A stretch of DNA of 10,852 nt. Source: Pseudomonadota bacterium (GTDB lineage Bacteria; Desulfobacterota; Desulfobulbia; Desulfobulbales; JAGXFP01). The stretch covers positions 1 to 10,852 of the forward strand of contig DAOVJK010000079.1 of NCBI GenBank assembly GCA_030673265.1. The letters run 5' to 3'. The notes beneath the pieces are model-generated. The model saw only the letters and a list, made by a program, of their open reading frames with translations. It had not been told where the DNA came from and did not search any database. Shown one piece after another: positions 1-6,875 of this stretch (positions within the stretch are counted from its first letter, which is position 1; each line of letters begins with the position of its first letter). The position numbers and the translations under genes are program-made.

Positions 1-432
1 GCCTATCTGGGAATCAACCATCTGTGAGAAATATCCTTGTCGGTAAAGCAGAGAGATCGCAACAACCGGTACTTTGCAATCGGCAAAACTCTTCAAGGTG
101 TCGCCAGCCAGCACTCCCAGGCCGCCGCCATAGTTGGGGATCTTGGCGGGGCCGTTGAGGAAACTCTTGGTGAAATTATCAAGAACCGGATCGGTGCTGC
201 CGGTAATGTCAAGTTCAAGAAGTCGGGACTTGATTGGATGGAAAACGTCCCGGTCTGCCGCGATCTCCATAGAGATGTAGGTTACTGAATTGCCGGTTGG
301 TGCAGTGAGATTGCGCCAGACTTGATCCTGCACCTTTTGAGAAACGCCGAAATAGGTTCCCCATTGGTTGGTCGAAACCATGTCGTGCAAAATCTGGTCT
401 TTATCGATAAAAGTGGAGCTTGATTTTTTCAT
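1..432 (-). CDS. glgP: Alpha-glucan (glycogen/starch) phosphorylase, N-terminal 144 residues, cut by window edge
   Basis: Reading leftward from ATG at 432-430, the frame is open for 144 codons to base 1 with no stop, so the gene continues outside the window. Glycogen phosphorylases release glucose-1-phosphate from alpha-1,4-glucans using phosphate and pyridoxal phosphate, in the cytoplasm. The strongest evidence is the block around residues 117-138 (IPNYGGGLGVLAGD, then LKSFAD and VPVVAISLLYRQGYF), the conserved N-terminal substrate/phosphate loop of the phosphorylase family. The earlier segment SVTYISMEIA (about residues 68-77) matches the short bacterial alpha-glucan phosphorylase subtype, which has a brief N-terminus. 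The catalytic lysine for PLP and the C-terminal domain lie off the window. A GGGGAG Shine-Dalgarno sequence about 10 bases upstream supports the start. The gene is divergent from pal. The family is secure; the exact subfamily and substrate (glycogen or maltodextrin) are inferred. Confidence 0.88.
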   Translation of the reverse strand, partial: MKKSSSTFIDKDQILHDMVSTNQWGTYFGVSQKVQDQVWRNLTAPTGNSVTYISMEIAADRDVFHPIKSRLLELDITGSTDPVLDNFTKSFLNGPAKIPNYGGGLGVLAGDTLKSFADCKVPVVAISLLYRQGYFSQMVDSQIG

Positions 433-482
433 TTTGAGTTAACTCCCCGAAAATATGATTATCACGCTACCAATAAGCAGTT

Positions 483-499
483 TTGCCAGATAATGGCAA
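483..499. repeat. Short perfect inverted repeat in the glgP-pal divergent region
   Basis: TTGCCA and TGGCAA are perfect reverse complements separated by GATAA. The repeat lies about 50 bases upstream of the glgP start, between the divergent glgP and pal genes. The size and position would suit an operator for a dimeric repressor, but a 6-bp arm can arise by chance and no second copy was seen in the window. No regulator is assigned. Confidence 0.3.
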
Positions 500-519
500 G
501 TAACTTTATGAAATCTAAT

Positions 520-549
520 TTGAAAAAAACATTGAATTTTACTTAGTAT
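520..549 (+). promoter_or_regulatory. Candidate sigma70-like promoter for pal
   Basis: TTGAAA (520-525, five of six consensus bases) is followed after 18 bases by TAGTAT (544-549, four of six). It lies in the AT-rich stretch 433-704, which holds no convincing gene on either strand. A transcript from here would carry a leader of roughly 150 bases before pal. A weaker extended -10-like element, TGTAGACT (655-662), lies closer to the gene and is an alternative. Confidence 0.35.
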
Positions 550-704
550 TTCTTTAGGGTCATCTAACAGAAAGTTGATATCGTTTTAATGGCGGTTCCT
601 AAGCGATTTCGACTTAGAAAAAAATTATCGAGTTGCATTTTATATCATCACTTCTGTAGACTTTAGTTTTATTGGTCTTTACTTTCAATGAGGAGAATAG
701 GTAA

Positions 705-1292
705 ATGAGAATTAATAACCGTGGTCATTTTGTTGTTTTATTGATGGTTGTGTTACTTTTCGCTAGCATCTCTGCGTGTGCTAAAAAGCCTGTTGCCAAG
801 GTGGAGCAGGAAGATGTTGCCAAGGTTGAAGAAGCGTCACCTGTTGCTGTAGAAGTCAGCGAACCTCAAGAGACAGGAGAGGCCAAGGGAGGTCCGGAGT
901 CACTTGATACCCAGATTGTTGCTGAGGCTGATCCTTTAGAGGTAGAGGCCAGGACTTCTGCCGGTCTTTTCCCCCTATACTTCGATTTTGATAAATCCAT
1001 TATTCGCAGTGACCAGGTTGAACGTGTTGAAAAAAATGCCGATTTTCTTAAAAACAACCCAGATGTAAGGGTCCGGATAGAAGGCAACTGCGATGAGCGT
1101 GGCACTAACGAATATAATATGGCCCTTGGCCAGAGAAGGGCATTGAGCGGCCAACAGTATCTGGTTAATCTTGGGGTTGCAAAATCCCGCTTTGATACGA
1201 TCAGTTACGGAGAAGAGCGATCCATAAATTTTGGGCATGATGAATTGTCATGGTCTCAGAATAGACGTGATGATTTCGTTATTACTAAATAG
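705..1292 (+). CDS. pal: Peptidoglycan-associated lipoprotein (Pal/OmpA family)
   Basis: The 195-residue product is an outer-membrane lipoprotein that binds peptidoglycan non-covalently and, in the Tol-Pal system, helps keep the outer membrane attached during division. Residues 1-24 form a signal peptide (hydrophobic stretch 9-22) ending in the lipobox ISAC, with C25 as the lipidated residue. Residues 26-85 are a low-complexity, acidic, Ala/Val/Glu-rich linker containing two copies of VAKVE. The OmpA-like domain spans about 88-195: FDFDKSIIR (93-101), the peptidoglycan-binding signature GNCDERGTNEYNMALGQRRA (127-146), and NRRDDF (186-191). Length and the GNCDERGTNEYN signature fit Pal better than other OmpA-domain proteins. 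AGGAG at 691-695 lies 9 bases before the ATG. Neither tolB nor cpoB flanks it, so a paralogous OmpA-type lipoprotein is possible. The 10-bp terminator just downstream suggests a single-gene transcript. Confidence 0.9.
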   Translation: MRINNRGHFVVLLMVVLLFASISACAKKPVAKVEQEDVAKVEEASPVAVEVSEPQETGEAKGGPESLDTQIVAEADPLEVEARTSAGLFPLYFDFDKSIIRSDQVERVEKNADFLKNNPDVRVRIEGNCDERGTNEYNMALGQRRALSGQQYLVNLGVAKSRFDTISYGEERSINFGHDELSWSQNRRDDFVITK

Positions 1293-1325
1293 CAAGTAGT
1301 TACGTTTGAAATAAGATTTATGATA

Positions 1326-1358
1326 CCGGGGTAAGGGAAGATCTTACCCCGGTTTTTT
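1326..1358 (+). terminator. Intrinsic terminator after pal
   Basis: CCGGGGTAAG (1326-1335) and CTTACCCCGG (1343-1352) form a perfect 10-bp stem around a 7-base loop, followed directly by six T residues (1353-1358). It lies 34 bases after the pal stop codon and before the skp-like gene. This is a textbook rho-independent terminator. Confidence 0.93.
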
Positions 1359-1398
1359 ATGAGAATTCAGGCACTTTTTTTAATACAGGAGAAATAAT

Positions 1399-1938
1399 AT
1401 GACGAAAAATTTGTTATCCACATTATGTGTTTGTCTCACTATTTTATTGTTTTTGGCCCAACCGGTTTTGTCTAGTGACACAGGTAAAATTGCCACCATG
1501 AATTTGCAGAAGGTTTTGGCCATTTCTAAAGCCGGGCAGACTGTCAAGAGTGCAGTAACAAAGAAGTTCGATGCATATCAGGAAAAACTCCAGCAGCAGG
1601 AAAAATCTCTAATTGCACTTAAAGGAGAGATTGAAAAAAAATCTTCGGCCTGGAGTGAAGCGGTCAAGACAAAAAAGGAGCGGGAGTTTAAGAGGCGCGT
1701 TACAGATCTTGAAGAAGAGTCGCAATATGCAGCAAACGATATGAAGGAGTTTGAACAAGAGCAAGTCGGGCCAATTCTTAAAGCGCTTGAGGAGATTATC
1801 GTTAAGTACGGTAAAGAAAAAGGTTATTCTCTAATCCTTGACACCAGTAAAGGCATCCTTTATCAAGATGAAGCTATTGATATTAGTGGTGATTTGGCGG
1901 CAGAGCTTGATAAGCGTCTTTCCGAGAAAAATAAATAA
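1399..1938 (+). CDS. skp: OmpH/Skp-family periplasmic chaperone
   Basis: The 179-residue product resembles Skp (OmpH), a trimeric periplasmic holdase that carries unfolded outer-membrane proteins from the Sec translocon to the BAM complex. It has an N-terminal signal peptide (hydrophobic residues about 9-22, probable signal peptidase I cleavage near residues 25-26). A family-typical first strand, KIATMNLQKVL (30-40), follows. A long, highly charged Lys/Glu-rich helical region (about 50-135) fits the coiled-coil tentacles. The ending KGYSLILDTSKGILYQDEAIDIS is the usual C-terminal strand region, in which a central aliphatic strand precedes a 'D(I/L)T' type tail. Length matches the family (about 160-190). 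AGGAGA at 1387-1392 lies 6-7 bases before ATG. bamA, lpxD and fabZ, common neighbours of skp, are absent; the gene is framed by two terminators, so it probably uses its own promoter in the 40-base gap or rare readthrough from pal. Confidence 0.87.
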   Translation: MTKNLLSTLCVCLTILLFLAQPVLSSDTGKIATMNLQKVLAISKAGQTVKSAVTKKFDAYQEKLQQQEKSLIALKGEIEKKSSAWSEAVKTKKEREFKRRVTDLEEESQYAANDMKEFEQEQVGPILKALEEIIVKYGKEKGYSLILDTSKGILYQDEAIDISGDLAAELDKRLSEKNK

Positions 1939-1959
1939 TCTGTAAAATACTATTACTGA

Positions 1960-2002
1960 AACCGACAAAGTTCTGTTCGTAGAACTTTGTCGGTTATTTT
2001 TT
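1960..2002 (+). terminator. Strong intrinsic terminator between convergent skp and dxs
   Basis: AACCGACAAAGTTCT (1960-1974) and AGAACTTTGTCGGTT (1981-1995) form a perfect 15-bp stem with a 6-base loop, followed by ATTTTTT (1996-2002). It terminates skp on the plus strand. The same hairpin forms in the leftward dxs transcript, but the bases after it on that strand (TCAGTAATAG...) are not a T tract, so its action on dxs would be weaker. Confidence 0.92.
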
Positions 2003-2017
2003 GTCCTGTTTAGCGAC

Positions 2018-3919
2018 TTACTGGTTGGCGGCGATCAACTTGAGAACTGCCTGGGTTATGGCTGGGGTGTCTATCCTGGCTTTTTTATAAAGTGTCTCCT
2101 GGGGGCCGTGCTCGATGAAATGATCCGGTAACCCCAGGTTTTTTACTCTGACAGTGTTGCTATGGCCTCTTTTTGCCAGGAGTTCCAGGACACTACTGCC
2201 GAAGCCGCCTTTCACCGCGTTGTCCTCCACAGTTATAACCAGACCTGTTTTGCTCGCCCATTCGTTGATCAGGTCGCCATCGATAGGGTTAATAAATCTG
2301 GGGTTAATAATCGCAGCTTCAACCCCGAGCTTCTGTAGGCCTTCGGCCGCAGACAGGGCAGGGTGCACCCGGTTGCCGACTGGCAGGATCAGGACATCTT
2401 TGCCTTCCCTGAGAAGTTCCCCTTTGCCTAACGGCAGCTTTTCAAAAGAACCAGACAGATCACAGCCGAAACCTGAACCTCTCGGATAACGGATAGCCAC
2501 CGGGCCGGGATATGTAACGGCCGAGTAGAGCATGTTTTGAAGTTCTCTTTCATCCTTGGGAGCCATCAGGGTCAGATTGGGAATAAAACGCAGGAATGAC
2601 AGGTCGAATACGCCGTGGTGGGTAGGACCGTCGTCGCCGACAATTCCGGCGCGATCGATGGCGAAGATAACATGCAGATTCTGCAAACAGACATCATGGA
2701 TGATCTGGTCAAGGGCTCGTTGCATAAATGTCGAATAAATAGCCACTACCGGTACAATACCTTCTGTCGCCAAACCGGCTGCAAAGGTAACAGCATGTTG
2801 TTCGGCAATTCCTACATCAAAAAAACGATCCGGAAAGAGTTTGGCAAATCTGTTTAAGCCGGTTCCTGCAGGCATGGCGGCTGTAATTGCGGCAATGCGG
2901 GGATCGTCTTCGGCCATTTTGACAATGGTATCACCAAAAACCTTTGTATAGGAGACCGGAGCGGGCGGCAGGGGGATCGGTTTACCGGTCTTGATCTCAA
3001 AGGGTGAAACCCCGTGGTATTGATCAGGATTTTCTTCGGCAGGGGCATATCCTTTGCCCTTGGTTGTGATCACATGAATGAGAACCGGGCCCTTGCTGAA
3101 ATCCCTGACATTCTTCATGGTTTCGATCAGGCTCTCGACCTGATGACCCTGAATAGGACCGACATACTCAAATTTAAAAGCCTCGAACAACATGCCTGGG
3201 GTGAAGAAGGCCTTGAAGCTTTCCTCGCTTCTTTTCAGGACATTATAGATGTTTTCGCCGACATTGGAGAAGGACTTTAAAAAAGTTTCTGTTTCCCGCT
3301 TGAATCGGGAAACAGTCTTACCCGTCATCTTGCGGCTCAGAAAGCTGGAAATAGCTCCGACATTGGGTGAGATCGACATCTCGTTGTCATTGAGAATAAC
3401 GATCAGGTTCTTATCCAAATGACCGGCCTGATTTAATGCCTCGAAGGCCATGCCGCCGGTCATCGAGCCGTCGCCGATCACCGCAATTGAACGATGGGGA
3501 TCGCCTTTCAATGATTTGGCCAGGGCAATACCGAGACTTGCCGAGATAGAAGTGCTGCTATGCCCGGTGTCGAAGGCATCGTAAGGGCTTTCTGCCCTTT
3601 TAGGGAATCCGCTTATCCCTTTGTATTGTCGCAGGGTATGGAATTTCCCCCTCCTGCCGGTTAATAATTTATGGGCGTATGACTGGTGGCCGACATCCCA
3701 GATGATTTTGTCATCCGGGGTGTTGAAGACATAATGCAGGGCGATGGTCAGTTCGACTACACCCAGGCAGGGACCCAGGTGCCCACCGGTTTTGGCACAG
3801 GTATTGATGATTTCTCGGCGAATTTCATCGGCGAGAACCGGCAAGTCTTTTATCGACAGGTTTTTGAGATCTTGCGGGGAATCAATGGATTCCAGGATTG
3901 AATTGTCATCGGTTGTCAT
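2018..3919 (-). CDS. dxs: 1-deoxy-D-xylulose-5-phosphate synthase (DXS)
   Basis: DXS condenses pyruvate and glyceraldehyde-3-phosphate to DXP with loss of CO2, using thiamine diphosphate and Mg2+. It is the entry step of the MEP isoprenoid pathway and also feeds thiamine and pyridoxal synthesis. At 633 residues it has full family length. Visible motifs are GGHLG (45-49), GHSSTS (119-124), the ThDP/metal motif GDGSMTGG (149-156) paired with NDN (177-179), the catalytic glutamate in IAEQH (E373), and DRAG (422-425) followed by GDDGPTHHG (428-436). YPRG (478-481) also belongs to the family pattern. The transketolase C-terminal domain runs from about 500 to the end and contains the conserved VEDN. 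The ATG at 3919 is preceded by an in-frame TAA seven codons upstream, so the start cannot lie much further out, yet no clear Shine-Dalgarno sequence is seen. It is the last gene of the leftward xseB-ispA-dxs cluster, 96 bases after ispA. Confidence 0.98.
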   Translation of the reverse strand: MTTDDNSILESIDSPQDLKNLSIKDLPVLADEIRREIINTCAKTGGHLGPCLGVVELTIALHYVFNTPDDKIIWDVGHQSYAHKLLTGRRGKFHTLRQYKGISGFPKRAESPYDAFDTGHSSTSISASLGIALAKSLKGDPHRSIAVIGDGSMTGGMAFEALNQAGHLDKNLIVILNDNEMSISPNVGAISSFLSRKMTGKTVSRFKRETETFLKSFSNVGENIYNVLKRSEESFKAFFTPGMLFEAFKFEYVGPIQGHQVESLIETMKNVRDFSKGPVLIHVITTKGKGYAPAEENPDQYHGVSPFEIKTGKPIPLPPAPVSYTKVFGDTIVKMAEDDPRIAAITAAMPAGTGLNRFAKLFPDRFFDVGIAEQHAVTFAAGLATEGIVPVVAIYSTFMQRALDQIIHDVCLQNLHVIFAIDRAGIVGDDGPTHHGVFDLSFLRFIPNLTLMAPKDERELQNMLYSAVTYPGPVAIRYPRGSGFGCDLSGSFEKLPLGKGELLREGKDVLILPVGNRVHPALSAAEGLQKLGVEAAIINPRFINPIDGDLINEWASKTGLVITVEDNAVKGGFGSSVLELLAKRGHSNTVRVKNLGLPDHFIEHGPQETLYKKARIDTPAITQAVLKLIAANQ

Positions 3920-4015
3920 AATATTTATGTTTTACGGATTGTATGGTTTTTAATAAAGATTTAGGTAGTTAAGTGATTTCATAAACCCAAGCATAACTCA
4001 TTGGCTTGTTTACTA

Positions 4016-4912
4016 TTATTTATTTCGGCTGATTATGTAAGTTGCAAGTTCCCGAAGAGGTGCCCCTCGCTCAGCAAAGGTGTCCAGCGCTGCCAAGGCC
4101 TCGGCAATGGTCTCTTCCGCCATTAGTTTGGTTTTTTCAATACCGAAAATGGCTGGATAAGTTGCTTTGCAACGATCTGCATCAGAACCGGCAGCTTTGC
4201 CGAGCTGTTCTGTTGTCCCTTCAACGTTAAGCAGGTCGTCGACTATCTGGAAAGCGAGGCCGATCTTTTCGCCGTAGGTAGTCAGATCTGCAAGTTGTTT
4301 GGGATCTGCTCCGCCAATCACGGCACCGCTCTGTACCGACGCAGTTATTAATGCTCCTGTTTTGCGGCTGTGAATTTGCCGGAGGGTGGTGATGTCGATG
4401 TCCTTTCCCTCGCAAGCGATATCCAGCGCCTGACCGCCAACCATTCCCAATGAGCCAACCCCGGTGGCAATTATGTTAATAATCTTAAGGCGCTTATCAG
4501 CTGGAATGGTGCTAAGCAGATTGCTGCTGAGCAATTCAAAGGCCATGGTCAGCAGGCCGTCTCCGGCCAGGATCGCTCCCGCTTCACCGTAAAGGATGTG
4601 ATTGGTCGGTTTACCCCGGCGTAACTCATCGTCATCCATCGCTGGCAGGTCGTCGTGGATTAACGAGTATGTATGGATGCACTCAAGGGCAACGGCGACC
4701 GGTAAAACAACCCTGGCGTCACCTGCCACTGCTTCACATGAGGCAATGCAGAGGATCGGTCGCACTCTTTTGCCGCCGGCAAACAAACTGTAGCGCATTG
4801 ACTCAATATGGCGGACCAAGTCAGGGTGCAGGTCGTTGGCCATGGGCACAAGGTCGGCCATGCTCTGCTCGACCAGTTGGCGCTTTTCATCAAGGTATTT
4901 TTGCAGATCCAT
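4016..4912 (-). CDS. ispA: Farnesyl diphosphate synthase-type polyprenyl synthetase
   Basis: This enzyme condenses dimethylallyl or geranyl diphosphate with isopentenyl diphosphate to make farnesyl diphosphate, the precursor of undecaprenyl carrier lipid and quinone side chains. The 298-residue length is typical. Motifs in order are GGKRVRP (46-52, IPP binding), the first aspartate-rich motif DDLPAMDDD (87-95, the DDxxxxD form of bacterial FPP synthases), GGQALD (159-164), KTGAL (184-188), and the second motif FQIVDDLLN (221-229). A tyrosine (Y82) five residues before the first Asp fits a chain-length stop at C15, but GGPP as product cannot be excluded from sequence. The second motif reads DDxxN rather than the usual DDxxD. 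Its start lies 23 bases after the xseB stop, so the two are surely co-transcribed. The Shine-Dalgarno sequence is weak. Confidence 0.95.
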   Translation of the reverse strand: MDLQKYLDEKRQLVEQSMADLVPMANDLHPDLVRHIESMRYSLFAGGKRVRPILCIASCEAVAGDARVVLPVAVALECIHTYSLIHDDLPAMDDDELRRGKPTNHILYGEAGAILAGDGLLTMAFELLSSNLLSTIPADKRLKIINIIATGVGSLGMVGGQALDIACEGKDIDITTLRQIHSRKTGALITASVQSGAVIGGADPKQLADLTTYGEKIGLAFQIVDDLLNVEGTTEQLGKAAGSDADRCKATYPAIFGIEKTKLMAEETIAEALAALDTFAERGAPLRELATYIISRNK

Positions 4913-4935
4913 AAAAATGATGACGTCCGGAGTTA

Positions 4936-5166
4936 TTAGGTTAGTTCATTATCAGTAAAGGGAACTTCTTCTTGAACGCCATTTTTTTTGAGCAGGATGT
5001 TGACTTTCTGCTGGGCTTCATCCAGTTTGCGGTTACAAAACTCGGCCAGTTTCACCCCTTCGTCGAATCTCTTTAGGGATTCTTCAAGACTGAGATCGCC
5101 GCTTTCAAGTTCTTCCGTTATGTTTTCAAGTTTTGCCAGGGAGTCCTCGAAACTTTTTTTTGCCAT
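4936..5166 (-). CDS. xseB: Exodeoxyribonuclease VII small subunit
   Basis: XseB binds the large subunit XseA to form exonuclease VII, which degrades single-stranded DNA from both ends to oligonucleotides. The product is a short, acidic, helical protein with the family pattern SFEDSLAKLENI...LESGDLSLEESLKRFDEGV...KLDEAQQKVNILL. I chose the ATG at 5166 (76 residues, beginning MAKKSFED) because it gives the usual N-terminus and has AAGG (5175-5178) eight bases upstream. An in-frame ATG at 5181 would add MKVQA but has no Shine-Dalgarno sequence and cannot be ruled out. xseA is not in the window; pairing with ispA and dxs downstream is a widespread arrangement. It is first gene of the leftward operon. 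Confidence 0.93.
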   Translation of the reverse strand: MAKKSFEDSLAKLENITEELESGDLSLEESLKRFDEGVKLAEFCNRKLDEAQQKVNILLKKNGVQEEVPFTDNELT

Positions 5167-5222
5167 GGCTTGTACCTTCATTTGATGGGAAAGTGGTGTG
5201 TCTCATTTTATTCAGAACTGTC

Positions 5223-5228
5223 TATAAT
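5223..5228 (+). promoter_or_regulatory. Perfect TATAAT -10 element facing xerC
   Basis: A perfect TATAAT on the plus strand overlaps the -10 box of the leftward promoter. The sequence 17 bases upstream (GTCTCA) is a poor -35, so it may be weak, need an activator, or be a chance match in AT-rich DNA. If used, the xerC-hslVU transcript would have a leader of about 120 bases. Confidence 0.3.
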
Positions 5229-5252
5229 AAAAAAATAACCGACTATGGGCAA
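5224..5252 (-). promoter_or_regulatory. Candidate sigma70-like promoter of the xseB-ispA-dxs operon
   Basis: On the minus strand TTGCCC (5252-5247, four of six consensus bases) is followed after exactly 17 bases by TATTAT (5229-5224, five of six). Transcription would begin near 5216-5218, giving a leader of about 35-50 bases before xseB. It is the best promoter match seen in the 5182-5357 divergent gap. Confidence 0.5.
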
Positions 5253-5357
5253 TGTCTTTTAAAAATAAGATTTTTCGATTATTTTGGACTAGCGTAAATA
5301 GCTGGCGGTTTCTTTCTTGCTTTGTTTGCTTATTCATTATTTCCGGGATCAATTTTG

Positions 5358-6266
5358 GTGCAAAATCTTACCTCATGCCTTGACCAATTCGTCCGGTGGC
5401 TCGAAGTGGAAAAGGGCTATTCCGTCAACACGGTCGAGGCTTATAATCGTGACCTTCGCGAATTTGCCGGGTGCATCGATACCGATGATCCTCAATTGAT
5501 TGATACGCCGATGGTCAGATCTTTTGTTTACTCTCTTAATCACAAGAACAAGAGTAGCTCTGTGGCCCGGAAATTATCGGCCCTCCGAACTTTCTTCCGC
5601 TTTATGCTCCGGGAAAAAATAGTTTCGGCAAATCCTGTGTTATCCATTGCCATGCCCAAACAGGATCATTACATGCCGTCCTTTTTGACTGTGGATGAAG
5701 TTTTTTCCTTACTGGAGACACCGGGTGATAATGACACTTTCGCATTAAGGGATAAAGCTATTCTGGAACTGCTTTACTCGACGGGTATAAGGGTTGCTGA
5801 ACTTGTAGCGCTTGATCTCAAGCGGCTTGATTTTGCCAATGAATCAGTTAGAGTGCTCGGCAAGGGCAGTAAGGAACGGATTGTGCCGGTTGGAAGCCCT
5901 GCTTTAGAGGCCTTGCGAGCCTATCTTCCTCAGCGTCAGGAGTTGCTGCTGGCAAGAATAAAGAGGGGACACCTACCTGAAAACAAGGCAGTTTTTTTGA
6001 ATACCAGGGGGAGCCGGTTGACGGTTCGCAGTGTTGAACGGTTAGTCGGTGATTATGCCTTGCGGTCCGGGATAATTAATAAGGTTACTCCACATGCCCT
6101 GCGCCATTCATTTGCTACTCATCTGCTGGAAATGGGGGCTGATCTGCGGACGGTCCAGGAGTTGCTTGGGCATGCCAGTTTATCGACTACCCAGAGGTAC
6201 ACGCATCTTAATATGGATTATCTGTCCGAAGTTTATGACCGGGCCCATCCGATGGCAAAAAAATAG
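5358..6266 (+). CDS. xerC: Tyrosine recombinase XerC
   Basis: XerC and XerD resolve chromosome dimers at the dif site during division. The protein has the N-terminal SAM-like core-binding domain (LDQFVRWLEVEKGYS..TVEAYNRDL) and the C-terminal catalytic domain. All catalytic residues are visible, numbered from the start chosen here: R145 (STGIR), K169 (LGKGSKER), H246 and R249 (HALRHSFATHLLE), H272 (LLGHASLSTTQRY) and the nucleophile Y281. The frame is open from TTG at 5322, but the GTG at 5358 gives 302 residues, the usual XerC length and N-terminus, with GGGA (5345-5348) nine bases upstream; the adjacent TTG at 5355 is equally possible. Because hslVU follows 21 bases later, XerC is more likely than XerD, as in the codV-clpQ-clpY order of Bacillus. 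The XerC/XerD call rests on context and general similarity. Confidence 0.93.
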   Translation: MQNLTSCLDQFVRWLEVEKGYSVNTVEAYNRDLREFAGCIDTDDPQLIDTPMVRSFVYSLNHKNKSSSVARKLSALRTFFRFMLREKIVSANPVLSIAMPKQDHYMPSFLTVDEVFSLLETPGDNDTFALRDKAILELLYSTGIRVAELVALDLKRLDFANESVRVLGKGSKERIVPVGSPALEALRAYLPQRQELLLARIKRGHLPENKAVFLNTRGSRLTVRSVERLVGDYALRSGIINKVTPHALRHSFATHLLEMGADLRTVQELLGHASLSTTQRYTHLNMDYLSEVYDRAHPMAKK

Positions 6267-6275
6267 AGAAGATTT

Positions 6276-6281
6276 GGAGAG
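6276..6281 (+). promoter_or_regulatory. Ribosome binding site fixing the TTG start of hslV
   Basis: GGAGAG lies six bases before TTG at 6288. The next in-frame ATG is 31 codons later, inside the conserved core and past the catalytic threonine, so this site decides a non-ATG start. Confidence 0.8.
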
Positions 6282-6287
6282 AAAAAA

Positions 6288-6830
6288 TTGAAAATCAGGT
6301 CGACAACAATAATTGCTGTGCGCCACAATGGCGAGGTGGCTTTGGCCGGTGACGGTCAGGTTTCTCTGGGTAATACGATTATGAAGCATCAAGCCCGCAA
6401 GGTTAGAAGGCTTTACGACGGCAAGGTTATTACCGGCTTTGCCGGCGCCACTGCCGATGCCTTCACCCTTTTTGATAAGCTTGAGCAGAAGCTGGAACGT
6501 TATAATGGCAATTTGATGCGGGCGGCAGTGGAGCTGGCCAAAGACTGGCGAACGGACAAAATGTTGCGTCGTCTTGAGGCGATGCTGATAGCGGTCGATA
6601 AAGAGCATTCGTTGTTGCTTAGCGGCTCCGGGGATGTGATTGAACCGGACGATGGTATCTTGGCCATTGGTTCCGGGGGTCCCTACGCCCAGTCAGCGGC
6701 TAAGGCTCTGGTTGCCCACAGCAACCTTGACGCCGAGGACGTTTGCCGGGAAGCCATGCTGATCGCTGCTTCGGTCTGCATTTATACCAACGATAATATT
6801 GTTCTCGAGAAAATGGCCGCAAGTAAATAA
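6288..6830 (+). CDS. hslV: HslV, proteolytic subunit of the HslVU (ClpQY) protease
   Basis: HslV forms a double hexamer of N-terminal threonine peptidases that degrades proteins unfolded and fed in by HslU in the cytoplasm. The 180-residue product has the full family pattern: TTIIAVRHNG at 6-15, GDGQVSLGNT (21-30), RKVRRL (37-42), GFAGATADAFTLF (50-62), AVELAKDWRTDKMLR (80-94), GSGGPYA (128-134) and CIYTN (164-168). By alignment with E. coli HslV, which begins MTTIVSVRRNG, the catalytic residue is T6, so a five-residue leader MKIRS must be removed; several other bacteria have such short leaders. The start is TTG with a good Shine-Dalgarno sequence. It lies 21 bases after xerC and 45 bases before hslU, in one likely operon. 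Confidence 0.97.
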   Translation: MKIRSTTIIAVRHNGEVALAGDGQVSLGNTIMKHQARKVRRLYDGKVITGFAGATADAFTLFDKLEQKLERYNGNLMRAAVELAKDWRTDKMLRRLEAMLIAVDKEHSLLLSGSGDVIEPDDGILAIGSGGPYAQSAAKALVAHSNLDAEDVCREAMLIAASVCIYTNDNIVLEKMAASK

Positions 6831-6875
6831 TCACTTGTTGAAATAATTCTAAAATTAATACAGACAGATAAAAAT

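Noticed and set aside
37..288. Plus-strand open frame of 83 codons at the left end
   Set aside because: It lies antisense to the clear glycogen phosphorylase frame, resembles no family, and is a shadow.
3960..4010. Imperfect hairpin (CAAGC/GCTTG with flanking AAA/TTT and a two-base bulge) between ispA and dxs
   Set aside because: The stem is short and bulged and no T tract follows on the minus strand, so it is not a convincing terminator or riboswitch.
5261..5275. AAAAAT-AAG-ATTTTT inverted repeat upstream of xerC
   Set aside because: It consists only of A/T runs in AT-rich DNA and is expected by chance; no terminator or operator logic fits.
5322..5357. TTG at 5322 as start of XerC
   Set aside because: It gives an atypical 12-residue extension with no properly spaced Shine-Dalgarno sequence; GTG at 5358 fits the family start.
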